Source of the DNA: Nitrososphaerota archaeon
GTDB lineage: Archaea; Thermoproteota; Nitrososphaeria; Nitrososphaerales; Nitrosopumilaceae
NCBI GenBank assembly: GCA_028867755.1
Contig: JAGWFT010000001.1
Coordinates: forward strand, 67,457-131,456
Length of the DNA stretch: 64,000 nucleotides
Reading direction: 5' to 3'
The notes under the pieces are model-generated. The model had not been told where the DNA came from, did no database searches, and saw nothing but the letters and a program-made list of their open reading frames with translations. This document shows, piece by piece, positions 28,009 through 36,464 of the stretch (within the stretch, counting starts at the first letter, position 1; every line of letters begins with the position of its first letter). A program made the position numbers and the translations under genes.

Positions 28009-28788
28009 TCATTTCCAAACCTTCCAATATGCCTTACCAGAATTCCAGAGGTCTTCAAGTCTTTGCTTGTCCCTTAGAGTATCTAATGGTTGGTACAGTC
28101 CATCGTATTTGTAGGCAGAAAGTTGCCCCTCTTTGATAAGATTGTTTAATGGTTCATGCTCAAAAAAAGTCGAATCATCATGGATATAATCTAGAACCTT
28201 TGGTTCCAAGACAAAATATCCTCCGTTTATCCAAGTATCATTTTCTAGTGGCTTTTCTTTCAAGCTGGTTACTTTGTCTCCATCGATATTGACTACGCCA
28301 AACCTGTCTGGATTTCTAGCTACTGTGATCGTAGCTAATCTCTTCCTTTCTCTATGAAATTGAATCAAACCAGTGATATTAACATTCTTCAAGTCATCCC
28401 CATATGTTAAACAGAAAGTGTCGTCTTCGACATATTTTTTTATCCGTTTTAGTCTCCCTCCCGTCATAGTTTCTAGACCTGTATCAACTAATGTTACATT
28501 CCATGATTCCACATGCTTGTCATGTATTTCCATTTTATTTTGCTTCACATTGATTGTAACGTCAGCCATATTTAGAAAATAGTTGGCAAAATATTCCTTG
28601 ATCATGTTTCCTTTGTAGCCGCAACAGATGACAAAATCATTGATTCCATGTGAAGAATATATCTTCATAATATGCCAGATAACTGGCATCTCTCCAATCT
28701 CAATTAATGGTTTTGGTATGTTATATGTTACTTCCCCAATTCTTGTTCCTCGTCCTCCGGCTAGAATAACAGTTTTCAATAACTTCAA
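28009..28788 (-). CDS. rfbF: Sugar-1-phosphate nucleotidyltransferase, glucose-1-phosphate cytidylyltransferase type
   Basis: 259 residues. N-terminal VILAGGRGTRIGEVTYNIPK is the nucleotide-binding signature. MPVIWHIMKIYSSHGINDFV and CCGYKGNMIKEYF are specific to RfbF-like cytidylyltransferases, as are LTYGDDLKNVNI and INGGYFVLEPKVLDYI. It would make a CDP-sugar, or another NDP-sugar. It begins at TTG (28788 or 28779) and is divergent from the RmlD-like gene; RmlC is 93 bp downstream. Being among heptose genes, it could supply the missing heptose-1-phosphate nucleotidyltransferase step, but sequence alone favours CTP:glucose-1-phosphate. Confidence 0.82.
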   Translation of the reverse strand: MKLLKTVILAGGRGTRIGEVTYNIPKPLIEIGEMPVIWHIMKIYSSHGINDFVICCGYKGNMIKEYFANYFLNMADVTINVKQNKMEIHDKHVESWNVTLVDTGLETMTGGRLKRIKKYVEDDTFCLTYGDDLKNVNITGLIQFHRERKRLATITVARNPDRFGVVNIDGDKVTSLKEKPLENDTWINGGYFVLEPKVLDYIHDDSTFFEHEPLNNLIKEGQLSAYKYDGLYQPLDTLRDKQRLEDLWNSGKAYWKVWK

Positions 28789-28853
28789 TCAAACTGTAAT
28801 TAACAAATATTTAAATCAAGATCAATTAATGACTCATTCGTTTGTTATCTAAA

Positions 28854-29735
28854 ATGTTAATCATTGGTGGTAGTGGCCTTGTTGGAAGTACCCTTGTATC
28901 TTATGCCATTCCAGATTATGATCTTCATGTTACAACAAATAAAAGTGAATTAAAGCAGAATAATGTTGCAGTCACTAAAGTTGATCTGCTGAAAAATAGA
29001 GAGAAAATAATTGATTTGATAACAAAATTAAACCCTCACGTTGTTGTTAACACAGCAGCGCATGCCAGCGTAGATTTGTGCGAAACTGATCATGCTAGCG
29101 CGGAGTTGCTACACGTTGATGTAACCAAGGATATAGCTATCACATGTAGAAAAACTGGTTCCAAATTAATTCATTTCTCAACCGATTTTGTATTTGAGGG
29201 ATCATCAAATAAAAAATATACAGAAACTGATATTCCTAAACCAGTAAACTATTATGGTAAGACTAGGCTGTCAGCAGAAAAAATAGTCCTAAATGAATCT
29301 GAAAATAATGTGGTGCTAAGACCAGCTGTAATATATGGCTGGCATGAAAAATCACGTTTTACCAACTGGATAATAGAGTCATTACGGCAAAACAAGGTTG
29401 TTGATCCACACCTAGACCAATATAACACACCCACTCTGGTTGACGATTTATGTAAGGCTATACTTCAAATAATCAAACTCAACAAATCAGGTCTCTACCA
29501 CGCAACAGGAAAAACATGTTTATCTCGTTATGAATTTGCCCAAGCACTGGCAGACGGATTTAGCTTGGACAAAAATTTTATAAAACCTGTAACATCACAA
29601 GAAAAAAAACAACTTGCCCCACGCCCATTTCGTACATGCTTGGATTCAAGTAAACTAGAAAGAGAAATAGAATTTGAATTCTCCGATATCAAAACTGGAG
29701 TTTCCTATATTTTCAACAAATCAAAAGAAAGATAA
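28854..29735 (+). CDS. rmlD: dTDP-4-dehydrorhamnose reductase family (RmlD-like SDR)
   Basis: 293 residues from ATG 28854 (TTG at 28842 would add four). Features are MLIIGGSGLVGSTLV, VVVNTAAHASVDLCE, the strongly RmlD-like LIHFSTDFVFEGSS, catalytic NYYGKTRLSAEK, LRPAVIYG, and ending in RPFRTCLDSSKLE. It would reduce the 4-keto group of an epimerised 6-deoxy nucleotide sugar. It heads the forward run RmlD - GmhA - GmhB - SDR - Gmd-like, and pairs functionally with the RmlC-like gene. Confidence 0.85.
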   Translation: MLIIGGSGLVGSTLVSYAIPDYDLHVTTNKSELKQNNVAVTKVDLLKNREKIIDLITKLNPHVVVNTAAHASVDLCETDHASAELLHVDVTKDIAITCRKTGSKLIHFSTDFVFEGSSNKKYTETDIPKPVNYYGKTRLSAEKIVLNESENNVVLRPAVIYGWHEKSRFTNWIIESLRQNKVVDPHLDQYNTPTLVDDLCKAILQIIKLNKSGLYHATGKTCLSRYEFAQALADGFSLDKNFIKPVTSQEKKQLAPRPFRTCLDSSKLEREIEFEFSDIKTGVSYIFNKSKER

Positions 29736-29864
29736 GGATATGTCATTCTGAAATTTGCTCACGGTTACAAAGGACAAGTTCGACAATTTAGATGTAAAAA
29801 TTGGTTCCAAGTATAATGATATGAAATGTTAAACTTATATAATTTTAACAAATAGGATGACTTG

Positions 29865-30458
29865 ATGTCTAGTACACAAAATAAAGTAGATTCTTTTCTA
29901 AGGGAACAAGAGTTGGTTTACGATAAGATTACAAGCAAAACAGATGTGATAACAAAAATTATTGATATACTAACTAAGGCACGGGATGACGAAAATAAAA
30001 TTTTTACCATGGGTAATGGCGGATCAGCATCTACAGCATCTCATTTTGTATCAGACTTGTTGAAGACATCAATTACAAAAGGAAACAAACGCTTTAAAGC
30101 TATTTCGCTAGTAGATAATGTTCCCGTGACACTTGCTTGGGCAAACGATGTTTCTTACGAAGACATATTTGTAGAACAAGTAAAGAACTTTTTTGATAAA
30201 GATGATATCATAATTGGATTTAGCGGTAGTGGAAAATCAAAGAATGTCATCAAGGCAATGAAATATGCAAAAGAAAGTGGGGGACGATGTATAGGTTTTA
30301 CTGGAATGTCCGGAGGAGAATTTCCAAAAATTTGTGACATTTGTTTTGTGGTACCAAGCAATGACATGCTTGTAATAGAGTCTGTACATGTAGCGTTATG
30401 TCACTGCATTGTTTCTGCAATCAGAAATCTTGGAAAGCCTCAATTCACATATGAATAA
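29865..30458 (+). CDS. gmhA: Sedoheptulose-7-phosphate isomerase (SIS domain, GmhA)
   Basis: About 197 residues from ATG 29865; GGATGA just upstream is a fair ribosome-binding match. GmhA hallmarks: MGNGGSASTASHFVSDL, WANDVSYEDIFVEQV, and GFSGSGKSKNVIKAM (SIS domain), with a terminal helix MLVIESVHVALCHCIV carrying the conserved Glu/His. The enzyme converts sedoheptulose 7-phosphate to D-glycero-D-manno-heptose 7-phosphate. Its 3' end overlaps gmhB by 8 bp, implying coupling. Confidence 0.92.
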   Translation: MSSTQNKVDSFLREQELVYDKITSKTDVITKIIDILTKARDDENKIFTMGNGGSASTASHFVSDLLKTSITKGNKRFKAISLVDNVPVTLAWANDVSYEDIFVEQVKNFFDKDDIIIGFSGSGKSKNVIKAMKYAKESGGRCIGFTGMSGGEFPKICDICFVVPSNDMLVIESVHVALCHCIVSAIRNLGKPQFTYE

Positions 30459-30945
30459 ACTTCGAAAAGCAGTCTTTTTCGACCGTGATGGTGTAATCAA
30501 TAAAAATAGACCAGATTATGTTAAGACAGTAGAAGAGCTTGAAATTTTTCCATATGTTGCAAAGTCAATTAAACAATTAAAGAAACAGGGATATCTAGTT
30601 GTGGTAATAACTAATCAATCTGCAATAAACAGAGGCCTTACAGATGATGATAAGGTTAGTGAGATACATCAGACTATTCAGAAACATCTCTTAAAGCACA
30701 GTTCAGGTATAGATGCGTTCTATTACTGTCCACATAGACCAGATGAGAATTGCGTGTGCAGAAAACCAAAACCTGGATTGCTACTAAAGGCAAGTCAGGA
30801 ATTAGAAATTGATCTGAAATCAAGTTGGATGATTGGAGATAACGAATCTGATATACAGGCAGCAGAATCTGTTGGCTGTAAGGCATTGAAGATTAGAGAA
30901 AATTTTCAATTAAAACATGCAGTGCAAAGTATATTAAATTCTTGA
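30451..30945 (+). CDS. gmhB: D-glycero-D-manno-heptose 1,7-bisphosphate 7-phosphatase (HAD, GmhB)
   Basis: 164 residues from ATG 30451. A longer frame reaches to 30409 but only through the end of gmhA. HAD motif I is FFDRDGVIN (Asp11, Asp13), motif II VVITNQS, zinc-binding YYCPHRPDENCVCRKPKPG, and motif III/IV MIGDNESDIQAA. GmhB removes the 7-phosphate after the HddA-type kinase has phosphorylated C1. The related histidinol phosphatase branch is less likely next to gmhA. Confidence 0.92.
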   Translation: MNKLRKAVFFDRDGVINKNRPDYVKTVEELEIFPYVAKSIKQLKKQGYLVVVITNQSAINRGLTDDDKVSEIHQTIQKHLLKHSSGIDAFYYCPHRPDENCVCRKPKPGLLLKASQELEIDLKSSWMIGDNESDIQAAESVGCKALKIRENFQLKHAVQSILNS

Positions 30946-30971
30946 TATTTCTGATTGTTCTAGGTGATAGA

Positions 30972-31988
30972 TTGAAGATACTTGTAAGTGGAGGAGCAGG
31001 ATACGTTGGATCCGTTGTAATTCCAGAATTGGTAAAAGATGGGCATTACGTAAAATGTCTTGACAGATTCTTCTTTGGCAATGAGTATTTGTCCAGTGAA
31101 CAGTTTCAGGGCAAAGTTGAGCTTATTAGAGATGATATAAGATGGTTTGATCCGAAGATTCTAGAAAGTGTTGATATTGTATTGGATCTAGCAGCGTTAT
31201 CAAACGATCCTGTTGGTGAACTGGATCCAAATAAAACATTTGATATCAATCATCTTGGGAGAGCACGGGTTGCTCGCTTGAGCAAGAATGCAGGTGTTAA
31301 AAGATACATACTTGCATCAAGTGCTAGTGTTTATGGTCAACAATCTGGTGCGGTTGACGAAAAATCTCCAGTAAATCCACTTACAGCATATTCTAAAGCA
31401 AACAGAATGGCTGAAGTTGACAACATTCCATTGAATGATGACAACTTTGTCGTCACGGTAATGAGATTCTCAAGTATATATGGACTTTCACCTAGGATGA
31501 GATTTGATCTTGCTGTTAACAGCATGGCTCTTGAACTATACAAAACTGGAAAAATAGTTGTAAGGGGCAAGAGCAATACAAGACCATTCCTGCACATTAA
31601 AGATGCTGCCAGAGCATATCTTCTTTTCATAAATGCTCCAAAGGAAAAGATTGGAGGTGAGATATTCAACATAGGCTCTGATGAGCAGAATTACCAGATG
31701 GATAGGTTATCTAGAGAAGTAGCAGAATCAATAGGAAAAAAATATGAGATCGAAGTTAAGGATACCAAAGATCATCGTTCGTATATTGCCTCTTTTAAGA
31801 AAGTAAAAGAACGTATAGGATTTACGACAAAGCATACAGTAAAGGATGGATCAATAGAGATTTTCAAAGCACTTGAAAGTGGAAATCTGGTTGATTCTAC
31901 AAAAACAATCACCGTTGAGTGGTACAAACACCTTCAATCAATTTACAAAACTGCAAACGAAGTTAGTCTAAGAGATACCATACTTTGA
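30972..31988 (+). CDS. NAD-dependent sugar epimerase/dehydratase (extended SDR)
   Basis: 338 residues from TTG at 30972, four bases after a GGTGA ribosome-binding match (30963-30967). The longer frame from 30942 would add ten residues before the Rossmann strand. LKILVSGGAGYVGSVVIPEL is the nucleotide motif, LDLAALSNDPVGE and SSASVYG follow, and the catalytic LTAYSKANRMAE contains YxxxN instead of YxxxK: the lysine position seems to be Asn (Tyr-Ser-Lys-Ala-Asn), although a Lys lies two residues after the Tyr. RPFLHIKDAARAYLLF ends the substrate domain. It probably acts on an NDP-heptose or deoxyheptose. Confidence 0.8.
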   Translation: MKILVSGGAGYVGSVVIPELVKDGHYVKCLDRFFFGNEYLSSEQFQGKVELIRDDIRWFDPKILESVDIVLDLAALSNDPVGELDPNKTFDINHLGRARVARLSKNAGVKRYILASSASVYGQQSGAVDEKSPVNPLTAYSKANRMAEVDNIPLNDDNFVVTVMRFSSIYGLSPRMRFDLAVNSMALELYKTGKIVVRGKSNTRPFLHIKDAARAYLLFINAPKEKIGGEIFNIGSDEQNYQMDRLSREVAESIGKKYEIEVKDTKDHRSYIASFKKVKERIGFTTKHTVKDGSIEIFKALESGNLVDSTKTITVEWYKHLQSIYKTANEVSLRDTIL

Positions 31989-32029
31989 TCAAATAAGTAA
32001 AGCAAAATAATTACCAAAAACTTGGTTTC

Positions 32030-32098
32030 CTACTGACCAAATCTTCTGCCAGATGATCCAATAAATTCTCCTGAGCCTGTTATCAGTATTTTATTCAA
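32030..32098 (-). pseudogene. N-terminal stub of a sugar epimerase (SDR)
   Basis: On the reverse strand a TTG at 32096-32098 opens a 22-residue frame (NKILITGSGEFIGSS...) ending at TAG 32030-32032. The LITGSGEFIGS core is an SDR Rossmann motif followed directly by nonsense. The rest of the gene is missing; the 208-bp gap around it (31989-32196) holds nothing else. Confidence 0.5.
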
Positions 32099-32185
32099 AT
32101 TATACTCAAGTTATTCATACAACATTAAAACTTTGTAATAGAACATCATTGTAGGTTTTTAAGGATCTATCTAAAAAACAAAGAA

Positions 32186-32190
32186 GGTGA
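32186..32190 (+). promoter_or_regulatory. Shine-Dalgarno GGTGA supporting an ATT start at 32197
   Basis: GGTGA matches the archaeal 16S 3' end and lies six bases before ATT 32197-32199. The preceding in-frame TGA (32188-32190) excludes any start further upstream, and the first standard start codon in frame is GTG 32221, 35 bp from this site. Confidence 0.55.
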
Positions 32191-32196
32191 AACTCG

Positions 32197-33237
32197 ATTA
32201 AAACTGCACTAATTACAGGTGTGACTGGACAGGATGGTGCCTATCTTGCAAAATTTCTATTAGAAAAAAACTACAGAGTTTTTGGGACATACAGACGCCT
32301 ATCAACACCAAATTTTTGGAGATTGCATTATCTTGACATTTATGATAAGATTACATTCATTCCAGCAGATATTATTGATTCAAGATCAATATCAGAGACT
32401 CTAAAAAAATCTCATCCTGATGAGGTATATCATTTGGCTGCACAAAGTTTTGTTGGAGCCTCCTTTGATCAGCCCTTGTATACAGGTGATATCACTGGTT
32501 TTGGAACAGTCAGATTACTGGAAGAGATCAAGAAATATAACAAAAATATTAGAATCTACCAAGCTTCATCAAGTGAAATGTATGGAGATGTGAAATCCCC
32601 AATTAAGAATGAAAACACTCCATTTCATCCCTCTAGTCCCTATGCCATTGCCAAGCTTTACAGCTACTGGATGATCAATTTGTACAGGGTAGCATATGGA
32701 ATGTATGCTGTCAACGGCATTTTGTTTAACCATGAATCACCAACACGAGGTTTAGAATTTGTTACAAGAAAAGTATCAAACGGTGTAGCAAAAATCTCTC
32801 TTGGATTAGCAAACAATCTAAAATTAGGAAACTTGGAAGCAAAAAGAGATTGGGGATACGCACCAGAATATGTAGAAGGAATGTGGATGATGCTTCAACA
32901 AAATAAACCAGATGATTATGTCTTAGCTACCAATGAATCACACACCATCAAAGAGTTGGTTTACGAGGCGTGCAGAGCTGCTGGAATTTCTACTTCTAAA
33001 ATAATATCAACAAAGGAAAACTTTCGTCCATTTGATGTATTGGATCTCAAGGGAGATTACTCCAAAGCTAAGAGAAGATTTGGATGGAAACCCAAAACAA
33101 CATTCAAAAAGTTGATAAAAATCATGGTAGAAGAAGACATTACAAGGTGGCAGAGGTGGCTAAAAGGAGAACATTTTCCATGGGATGCTGCTACCTCAGG
33201 AGAAGATTCACATGTACTTAAGAGAAAACCAACCTAA
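32197..33237 (+). CDS. gmd: GDP-mannose 4,6-dehydratase family enzyme, probable ATT start
   Basis: 346 residues if initiated at ATT 32197. The first residues then read (M)KTALITGVTGQDGAYLAKF, exactly the Gmd Rossmann strand and GxxGxxG loop. Starting at GTG 32221 removes beta-strand 1 and the first glycine. Other Gmd features: DEVYHLAAQSFVGASF, QASSSEMYGD, catalytic YAIAKLYSYW, and the NHESPTRGLEFVTRKV substrate loop. Product is a 4-keto-6-deoxy GDP-sugar. In this gene set it may act on GDP-manno-heptose, as related enzymes do in heptose-containing bacteria, or simply on GDP-mannose. Confidence 0.88.
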   Translation: MKTALITGVTGQDGAYLAKFLLEKNYRVFGTYRRLSTPNFWRLHYLDIYDKITFIPADIIDSRSISETLKKSHPDEVYHLAAQSFVGASFDQPLYTGDITGFGTVRLLEEIKKYNKNIRIYQASSSEMYGDVKSPIKNENTPFHPSSPYAIAKLYSYWMINLYRVAYGMYAVNGILFNHESPTRGLEFVTRKVSNGVAKISLGLANNLKLGNLEAKRDWGYAPEYVEGMWMMLQQNKPDDYVLATNESHTIKELVYEACRAAGISTSKIISTKENFRPFDVLDLKGDYSKAKRRFGWKPKTTFKKLIKIMVEEDITRWQRWLKGEHFPWDAATSGEDSHVLKRKPT

Positions 33238-33238
33238 A

Positions 33239-34264
33239 TTATGCCTGCAAATGCGATAGTTTTTCTTTGATAAAATCTATTGACTTTATGGGTGTAGGAT
33301 CCACATTTGACATAATTGCACGATATATCGTAGAATAATCCAATACATAGATTAGAGAAACTAATTTAGTTATAATGCCACCTTTGTCGGCAAAGACTTC
33401 CCTATATCCTATACCATTAACGTCAAAATATTCTTTTATTACTTTCCATCTTTCTTTAGTTGTGATATAATCATCAGAGCCTTCTATTAGGATAGGTTGT
33501 ACTGTTGATTTTCCTTCCCATGCAACTATGCCATTGTGACAAACTTCTATGACGTTTTCAACCATTGAATGTAGTTTTGCATTTTCTTGTAACGAGTTCT
33601 TAAATCTAGTTGCTGCAGGTTTTAGCCCCCATGGATAATATATCACTGGAATTCCTGTGATCCATTCTGCCAAATTAAGCGATGTATTGTCATCAGTTAG
33701 GTTAGATGACCAAATTTTTCTTCTTACAACTTCAAGGTTGTTTATTGCTTCAGCCACATCCTTTTTGTCTATAGATAGTATTGGATCCAAGATCTTTAGC
33801 ATTGAGAACAAAAATGAAGGAAATGATGCTCGTGGAGAGTGAGTTTGCGGTATAATTCTGTGATCAATTTTGTTTCTTTTGCAAAATTCTTTAATTTTAC
33901 CACCAGATGAGAATGCTACTATATGACAATCCAATTTGCTTGCAATATCCAAAATAGAGAGTGTTTCTCGCGTATTTCCAGATACGCTAGTAGTTATGAC
34001 CAGAGTTTTATCATCTACCGTATTTGGCAAAGTGTATCCCTTTATGTTACAAACATGAATGTTTGTCCTTGAAAGAATAGAGGTCAGGACATCTCCAATT
34101 GCTCCTGAGCCTCCCATGCCTGCAAATACTATATGGTCTATATCTCTAAAATTAACTGGCTCATGATCTGATTCATAAGACTGCTTTGCTATATCAGGCC
34201 ATTGATCGTAAACTGTACAAATACCACTAGCATCAACTTTTTTTATCGTATCTATGTCAAGCAA
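33239..34264 (-). CDS. Bifunctional phosphoglucose/phosphomannose isomerase
   Basis: 341 residues, the archaeal/actinobacterial PGI/PMI type. The N-terminal SIS motif is FAGMGGSGAIGDV (49-54 for GMGGSG). It is followed by VITTSVSGNTRETLS, HSPRASFPS (the arginine-serine region for the second substrate), a C-terminal FKNSLQENAKLHSM helix with Glu/Lys/His, and KGGIITKLVSLIYVLDYST. It interconverts fructose-6-phosphate with glucose- and mannose-6-phosphate and so feeds GDP-mannose. It converges on the Gmd-like gene (1-bp gap). A degenerate N-terminal copy exists at 52972-53223. Confidence 0.92.
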   Translation of the reverse strand: MLDIDTIKKVDASGICTVYDQWPDIAKQSYESDHEPVNFRDIDHIVFAGMGGSGAIGDVLTSILSRTNIHVCNIKGYTLPNTVDDKTLVITTSVSGNTRETLSILDIASKLDCHIVAFSSGGKIKEFCKRNKIDHRIIPQTHSPRASFPSFLFSMLKILDPILSIDKKDVAEAINNLEVVRRKIWSSNLTDDNTSLNLAEWITGIPVIYYPWGLKPAATRFKNSLQENAKLHSMVENVIEVCHNGIVAWEGKSTVQPILIEGSDDYITTKERWKVIKEYFDVNGIGYREVFADKGGIITKLVSLIYVLDYSTIYRAIMSNVDPTPIKSIDFIKEKLSHLQA

Positions 34265-34335
34265 CCTATGAGATTGAAAATTCGATTTCTATTTAATGCT
34301 TCTACCTATCTCAATATCAAAGATATGTTTTAATC

Positions 34336-35508
34336 ATGAAGATCCTACTGTTATCCCAGTTTTTTTCCACCACACGCGGAGGAGGCGAGTATGTATTCAG
34401 CCTAATTGCAAAGAATTTAGCTGATAACGGTCATAATGTGTGGGTAATTACTAATAAAATAAATGATGAAGAATACAAAATCCATGATGATAATGTCAAG
34501 TTGGTTTTTGTAAAACCGGACTTACAATATAAGGGAGGTTTACCACCATCATTTCTAGACAATATAAGATATCTTGTCAACGCCGTATCCCAAGGCTTGA
34601 AGATTATAAAAAATGAAAAAATAGATATCATACACTCTAATAATTTTGCACCAGCCCTTGCAGGTGCAATATTATCAAGTCTTACTTCAAAGCCACACAT
34701 AACTACAATTCATGATGTATTTTCATTATGCGGTAAAAATTATTGGAAGAGATGGGGAAAACAAAGCGACTTATCAAAGCTAAATGTATGGTTGGCCCCA
34801 TTTTTTGAGAAATTAATGATAAAGCTAAAGTTCAATTGTATCCATACCGTAAGTGAGACTACCAGAGATGATTTGGTAAAGTTTGGAGCAAGAAAACCAA
34901 TCCATGTGATTCACAATTCAATTGAAACAAATGTAATAAACAATACAATGCCGAATCCACTGCAGTTTGTATATGTTGGTAGACTAGTTTTTTATAAAAA
35001 TATTGAAGTTGCAATAAGAGCAATAGAGATTGTCAAGAAGACTGAACCTGAAATAAAACTCACAATAATAGGCAGTGGTCCTCATGAAAATTCTCTAAAA
35101 AATCTCGTCAAAAAGATTGGTTTGGAACAAAACATAGAGTTCAAGGGATATGTCAGTGCTCAAGAAAAATCAAGATTGATTACAGAATCAAATGCACTTG
35201 TTTTCCCAAGCCTGTGCGAAGGCTTTGGGCTAGTTATTTTAGAAGCCTTTGATCAATCTAGGCCTGTTCTTGTTTCCAATATCAGACCCATGTCAGATAT
35301 TGTAAGTCATGAAGAGAATGGATTTATTTTAGATCCATATAACGAAAACCAATGGGCAGATTGTTTACTTAGAATAATTAGAAATCCGCAAGAGGCAACA
35401 AAGATAGGACAAAATGGTAATCAGTTGTTGAAGACAAAATACAATCAGGAATCCATGTATGAGAAAATTGTTAACATGTATTCTGAAACATTAAAAATGA
35501 ATAAGTAA
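34336..35508 (+). CDS. GT4-family glycosyltransferase
   Basis: 390 residues with ATG start. N-terminal MKILLLSQFFSTTRGGGEYVF has the GGGE loop. The central region has SKPHITTIHDVFSLCGK. The donor-binding domain starts with LQFVYVGRLVFYKNIEVA, with EX7E in CEGFGLVILE. It is a retaining glycosyltransferase on the cytoplasmic face, divergent from the PGI/PMI gene (71-bp gap). It closes the polysaccharide region. Confidence 0.9.
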   Translation: MKILLLSQFFSTTRGGGEYVFSLIAKNLADNGHNVWVITNKINDEEYKIHDDNVKLVFVKPDLQYKGGLPPSFLDNIRYLVNAVSQGLKIIKNEKIDIIHSNNFAPALAGAILSSLTSKPHITTIHDVFSLCGKNYWKRWGKQSDLSKLNVWLAPFFEKLMIKLKFNCIHTVSETTRDDLVKFGARKPIHVIHNSIETNVINNTMPNPLQFVYVGRLVFYKNIEVAIRAIEIVKKTEPEIKLTIIGSGPHENSLKNLVKKIGLEQNIEFKGYVSAQEKSRLITESNALVFPSLCEGFGLVILEAFDQSRPVLVSNIRPMSDIVSHEENGFILDPYNENQWADCLLRIIRNPQEATKIGQNGNQLLKTKYNQESMYEKIVNMYSETLKMNK

Positions 35509-35559
35509 CTACAAAACTCCTTTTTCTAATTTTTTATTTTAGTTAGGAGAGAGAATACT

Positions 35560-36117
35560 TTAACAAGAACCTATACAAATGTCGTTGGGAGAAACAATAT
35601 TACCAGTAAGTCGTATATTTCCAGTAACATCCAGAGTCTGTTGAGGACTAGTTGTACCTATGCCGACGCTGCCACCAAATATCGCGTTACCTGTTATGTC
35701 AGAAATTTCTAGTGGGGCATCTACGCGTGATACGCCTGACATGCTTGTAAGACCCTGTTTTATAATCGCAAACTTCCCAGTGTTTTCTTTTCCTACAAAC
35801 CAAGTGTTAGTGTAATCGCTTCCTGTGTGACCAGGCTGTCTGAAAAATATGGCATTATAGCCAGTTGCAGATGGATCGACTACAACTCCTTCACCCCAAC
35901 TATTAGATGTAGGATTAACTTCAAATGTAGAATATGGACTAGTTGTACCTATTCCTACAGTACCTGAACTAGTAACAATCAATCCGGTTGAGCTCTGGCC
36001 TGGAATTTGGTATGGATAACTTGTTATCGTTACAGTATCTGCTAATACTGTCGTTATTGTGATACTACCTAAGATAATTATCAATATCATATATAACGAG
36101 CTTAATTTTTTCATCAT
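35560..36117 (-). CDS. Secreted protein with VGIGTTSP repeats
   Basis: 185 residues. It has an N-terminal signal peptide (KKLSSLYMILIIILGSIT, cleavage near TTVLADT). It contains two copies of the motif VGIGTTSP (TVGIGTTSPYSTFEV; SVGIGTTSPQQTLDV), each followed by a beta-strand-like segment with GN-I, as in phage tail fibre and bacterial surface proteins. The C-terminus ends NDICIGSC, with two cysteines that may pair or anchor. Function unknown; it probably lies at the cell surface. It neighbours another small exported-type gene on the same strand. Confidence 0.78.
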   Translation of the reverse strand: MMKKLSSLYMILIIILGSITITTVLADTVTITSYPYQIPGQSSTGLIVTSSGTVGIGTTSPYSTFEVNPTSNSWGEGVVVDPSATGYNAIFFRQPGHTGSDYTNTWFVGKENTGKFAIIKQGLTSMSGVSRVDAPLEISDITGNAIFGGSVGIGTTSPQQTLDVTGNIRLTGNIVSPNDICIGSC

Positions 36118-36177
36118 TTACAAACTCTATCTGAAAAGTTTAAACTTTTAGTCAATATTATATCTTTTTTGATTTCT

Positions 36178-36453
36178 TTATCTAGTCATATTCTTTTCAG
36201 CTTTCAGACAAGAAACGTCGAAAATTGTCTTTGTCAGATTACCTATGGTTACAGTAGTAGTTTGACAGTTTTCCGTTTGCTTGTATACTGCAACAGCGGC
36301 ATCGGTCAATCCATTTTTGTATCCGCCCTGATAAGCATTTGCCAATTCCTGCTGTCTTGATTCTGTTATCTTTTCATAGATGATATATTGTGCCGATACA
36401 AACAAAGCTACTGAAAGTGCAACTATAGTTATTTTTTGCTTATTCATATCCAT
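36178..36453 (-). CDS. Small membrane-anchored protein of unknown function
   Basis: 91 residues. One N-terminal hydrophobic helix (KITIVALSVALFVSAQYIIY) is followed by an extracytoplasmic domain rich in polar residues (QQELANAYQGGYKNGLTDA) with two cysteines (TENCQTTTVT, FDVSCLKAEK). Type II anchor or uncleaved signal. It is upstream of the VGIGTTSP gene on the same strand (60-bp gap) and may be co-expressed. I do not recognise a named family. Confidence 0.7.
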   Translation of the reverse strand: MDMNKQKITIVALSVALFVSAQYIIYEKITESRQQELANAYQGGYKNGLTDAAVAVYKQTENCQTTTVTIGNLTKTIFDVSCLKAEKNMTR

Positions 36454-36464
36454 CTTGTATCAAT

